From Ischnura elegans (lineage: Eukaryota; Arthropoda; Insecta; Odonata; Coenagrionidae), in contig NC_060258.1 in the NCBI RefSeq assembly GCF_921293095.1, positions 5,718,607 to 5,782,606 of the forward strand: a stretch of DNA of 64,000 bases. Reading direction: 5' to 3'. A program made the translations under genes and the position numbers. The notes under the pieces were generated by a model. The model was not told the origin of the DNA, made no database searches, and saw only the letters and a list, made by a program, of their open reading frames with translations. Of this stretch, positions 63,540 through 64,000 are shown piece after piece. Within the stretch, counting starts at the first letter, position 1. Every line of letters starts with the position of its first letter.

Positions 63540-64000
63540 TCAATTTGACTCATAAACGACAGTGCATTCACAGGATGTTTGAAGTGCTCATCATGACACG
63601 GGTTGATTGAAATCGCGTAAATTCCTTCTCAAACAACGTCCTGAAACTACTTCCGTTGAAATATTTGACGTTTTTGAGAAAAAGGCGACGGTCATTTTTT
63701 CGTTCAGAACCGAATTCTTCGTTCCAACGTGACATTAATAAAATTACATTCCACGCTGCGATCGAAAATATGATCACGGGAGTATTCGAATAGCATTGTT
63801 TCCTTGTTATAGAACGTATTTATACAGTCGCCATGGTTTTCGTTAGTTAAACAGGGATTTTTGAGATAGTCTGATTTTCGACTTTTTTGAATAACTCTAA
63901 ATTTGATTCATAAACGACGATACATGCATAGGACGTTTGAAGTGTTCATCATGACACGGGTTAATTCAAATCGCGTTTAATCCTTCTCAAACAACGTCCT
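63540..64000. repeat. 357-bp satellite resuming after the Harbinger insertion
   Basis: Starts with the duplicated TCA and continues ATTTGACTCATAAACGAC, the exact continuation of the unit cut at 56130. It runs to the window end, so the array extends beyond it. The frame and phase show that nothing but the transposon and 3 bp was added. Confidence 0.96.

Overview
This is a eukaryotic, almost certainly animal and probably arthropod, window dominated by satellite DNA. The evidence is AT-rich DNA, GT-AG introns, tRNA-derived sequences, a Ty3/gypsy fragment, a Penelope-like fragment and a PIF/Harbinger DNA transposon. I cannot name the species. No host protein-coding gene is convincingly visible. 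The only clear intact coding sequences belong to the Harbinger element.

Layout. 1-584: foldback hairpin and a tRNA-like (SINE-type) sequence. 585-2376: tandem repeat of about 173 bp. 2377-15972: satellite of about 180 bp (about 75 copies) with higher-order structure and recurrent truncated monomers. 15973-16472: 500-N assembly gap. 16473-21778: 75-bp minisatellite, interrupted at 16793-18206 by a 1.4-kb insertion flanked by a 7-bp direct repeat. 21779-24469: AT-rich, mostly empty, with a hammerhead-ribozyme-like motif at 23067-23107. 24470-26228: minus-strand 5' part of a dead Ty3/gypsy element (LTR remnant, primer site, gag, protease, start of RT). 26229-35705: satellite of about 140 bp, split by a 5.45-kb block (27389-32841). 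That block re-enters the repeat in phase at a likely TTAA site. It carries a Penelope-like GIY-YIG remnant with a second hammerhead-like motif, a cluster of GC-rich hairpins, a degenerate tandem repeat and a foldback element. 35706-39210: mostly unique DNA with another tRNA-like sequence, a possible promoter with two possible spliced exons, and a degenerate repeat of about 178 bp. 39211-56130 and 63540-64000: one satellite of about 357 bp with a five-monomer higher-order period.

The best-supported and most interesting object is a complete 7,409-bp PIF/Harbinger transposon (56131-63539) inserted in the 357-bp satellite. It has perfect 25-bp terminal inverted repeats and a 3-bp TCA target duplication. 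It carries two convergent intron-containing genes, both open when spliced at consensus sites. One is a 356-aa DDE transposase (D159, D235, E271; five introns). The other is a 279-aa Myb/SANT-like protein with a C-terminal coiled coil (two introns). In this family the two proteins work together: the Myb-like partner binds DNA and helps bring the transposase into the nucleus and onto the element ends. Intact frames and matching ends suggest recent activity.
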